Assembly: GCA_012518325.1 (NCBI GenBank)
Contig: JAAYSR010000032.1
Span: forward strand, 1 to 6,157
From: Bacillota bacterium
GTDB lineage: Bacteria > Bacillota > Limnochordia > Darwinibacteriales > Darwinibacteriaceae
Direction of reading: 5' to 3'
DNA: 6,157 nt
Of this stretch, positions 5,599 through 6,157 are shown piece by piece. The notes beneath the pieces were generated by a model. The model did not search any database and was not told where the DNA came from. It was given only the letters and a program-made list of their open reading frames with translations. The translations under genes and the position numbers were made by a program. Position 1 is the first letter of the stretch. Every line of letters begins with the position of its first letter.

Positions 5599-5610
5599 AA
5601 AAATATCAAA

Positions 5611-5703
5611 TGGCGGAGAGAGAGGGATTCGAACCCTCGAGGGGCTCATCACCCCTACACGATTTCCAGTCGTGCCTGTTCAGCCAGACTCCAGCATCTC
5701 TCC
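5611..5703 (-). tRNA. tRNA-Ser (anticodon GGA)
   Basis: This is a class II tRNA of 93 nt including an encoded CCA. The acceptor stem is GGAGAGA/TCTCTCC with discriminator G. The anticodon stem CACGA/TCGTG encloses the loop CTGGAAA, giving anticodon GGA, which reads UCC and UCU. The long variable arm (GGGGTGATGAGCCCC) is diagnostic of serine, and the T-loop GGTTCGAATCC is intact. It is the second of two serine tRNA genes, 21 nt after the first, and is followed by a terminator. Confidence 0.97.
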
Positions 5704-5724
5704 GTATTTAGTTTTAGAATAGGC

Positions 5725-5814
5725 TGGCGGAGAGGGTGGGATTTGAACCCACGGGACGCTTGCGCGCCCAACGGTTTTCGAGACCGCCACATTCGGCCGC
5801 TCTGTCACCTCTCC
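5725..5814 (-). tRNA. tRNA-Ser (anticodon CGA)
   Basis: This is a class II tRNA of 90 nt with an encoded CCA. The acceptor stem is GGAGAGG/CCTCTCC. The anticodon loop CTCGAAA gives anticodon CGA, which reads UCG. The long variable arm (GGGCGCGCAAGCGTCCC) supports serine, and the T-loop is GGTTCAAATCC. Its 5' end lies only 8 nt after the tadA stop codon, and no good promoter is seen in the tadA end, so it is probably made from the tadA transcript. Confidence 0.97.
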
Positions 5815-5822
5815 TTGATTTC

Positions 5823-6157
5823 TTAGCGCAGCTCCTGGAAAAAGCTCCGGAGCAACTCAGCACATTCACGCTGGCAGATACCATCATATACTTCAACGTA
5901 ATGATTGAGCCGCCTGTCTTGGACGAGATTCATCAGAGAGGCCACAGCCCCGGCTTTGGGGTCGTACGCTCCAAAAACGAGACGTTTGATGCGAGCGTTC
6001 ACAATGGCTCCTGCACACATCGGGCAGGGTTCTAGAGTAACATACAGCGCGGCATCCGTCAAGCGCCATCTGTTTAAATACTTGGCCGCTGCCTGGATGG
6101 CCATAATTTCGGCATGGGCTGTTGGGTCATTTTCGGTTTCCCTGCGGTTATGGCCCC
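5823..6157 (-). CDS. tadA: tRNA-specific adenosine deaminase TadA (3' part; N-terminus off the right edge)
   Basis: TadA converts the wobble adenosine 34 of tRNA-Arg(ACG) to inosine, which is essential for reading CGC and CGA. The visible part holds 110 codons, in frame to the window edge; about 40 N-terminal residues are missing. Zinc deaminase motifs are complete: HAE (in PTAHAEIMA), with the zinc His and the catalytic Glu, and EPCPMCAGA, with two zinc Cys. The preceding HNRRE and the following FGAYDPKAGAV are typical of TadA rather than of cytidine or guanine deaminases. In B. subtilis tadA (yaaJ) also lies upstream of the SRP RNA and dnaX. The reading frame runs into the stop at 5825-5823. 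Confidence 0.96.
   Translation of the reverse strand, partial: GHNRRETENDPTAHAEIMAIQAAAKYLNRWRLTDAALYVTLEPCPMCAGAIVNARIKRLVFGAYDPKAGAVASLMNLVQDRRLNHYVEVYDGICQRECAELLRSFFQELR

Overview
The window looks like a chromosomal segment of an endospore-forming Firmicute, most likely a mid-GC member of the Clostridia. Three things point there: bofA and a DUF1657 protein (both tied to spore formers), a long 'Bacillus-type' SRP RNA with an Alu domain, and the gene order tadA - tRNA-Ser - SRP RNA - dnaX - ybaB - recR - yaaL - bofA - rRNA operon. That order closely matches the well-known region near the origin of Bacillus subtilis. Species cannot be assigned from the sequence alone.

Almost everything is on the minus strand, so it reads from right to left. 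At the right edge is the 3' part of tadA. Two serine tRNA genes follow (anticodons CGA, then GGA), closed by a clear intrinsic terminator. Next come a GNAT acetyltransferase and a small DUF1657 protein. A near-ideal sigma-A promoter then drives the ~267-nt SRP RNA. The replication and repair set follows: dnaX (clamp-loader tau subunit), ybaB/ebfC (nucleoid-associated protein) and recR (recombination mediator), very closely spaced. After these come yaaL (DUF2508) and bofA, the membrane inhibitor of pro-sigma-K processing. A probable sigma-E promoter in front of bofA lets it be switched on separately during sporulation.

The only gene on the plus strand encodes an SRAP (YedK/HMCES-like) protein that shields abasic sites. 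It is convergent with bofA (9 nt between stop codons) and divergent from a pair of strong minus-strand promoters at the left. Those promoters and the leader after them have the look of an rRNA operon start; the 16S gene itself would begin just outside the left edge.

Functionally this is a conserved housekeeping block: decoding (tadA, tRNAs), protein targeting (SRP RNA), replication and recombination (dnaX, ybaB, recR), DNA-damage protection (SRAP), and sporulation (bofA, probably DUF1657). I see no mobile element, CRISPR array, phage gene or evidently new multi-gene system. The points worth a second look are regulatory: the sigma-E-like promoter of bofA, the tandem promoters with palindromes between them, and the compact promoter/hairpin junctions.
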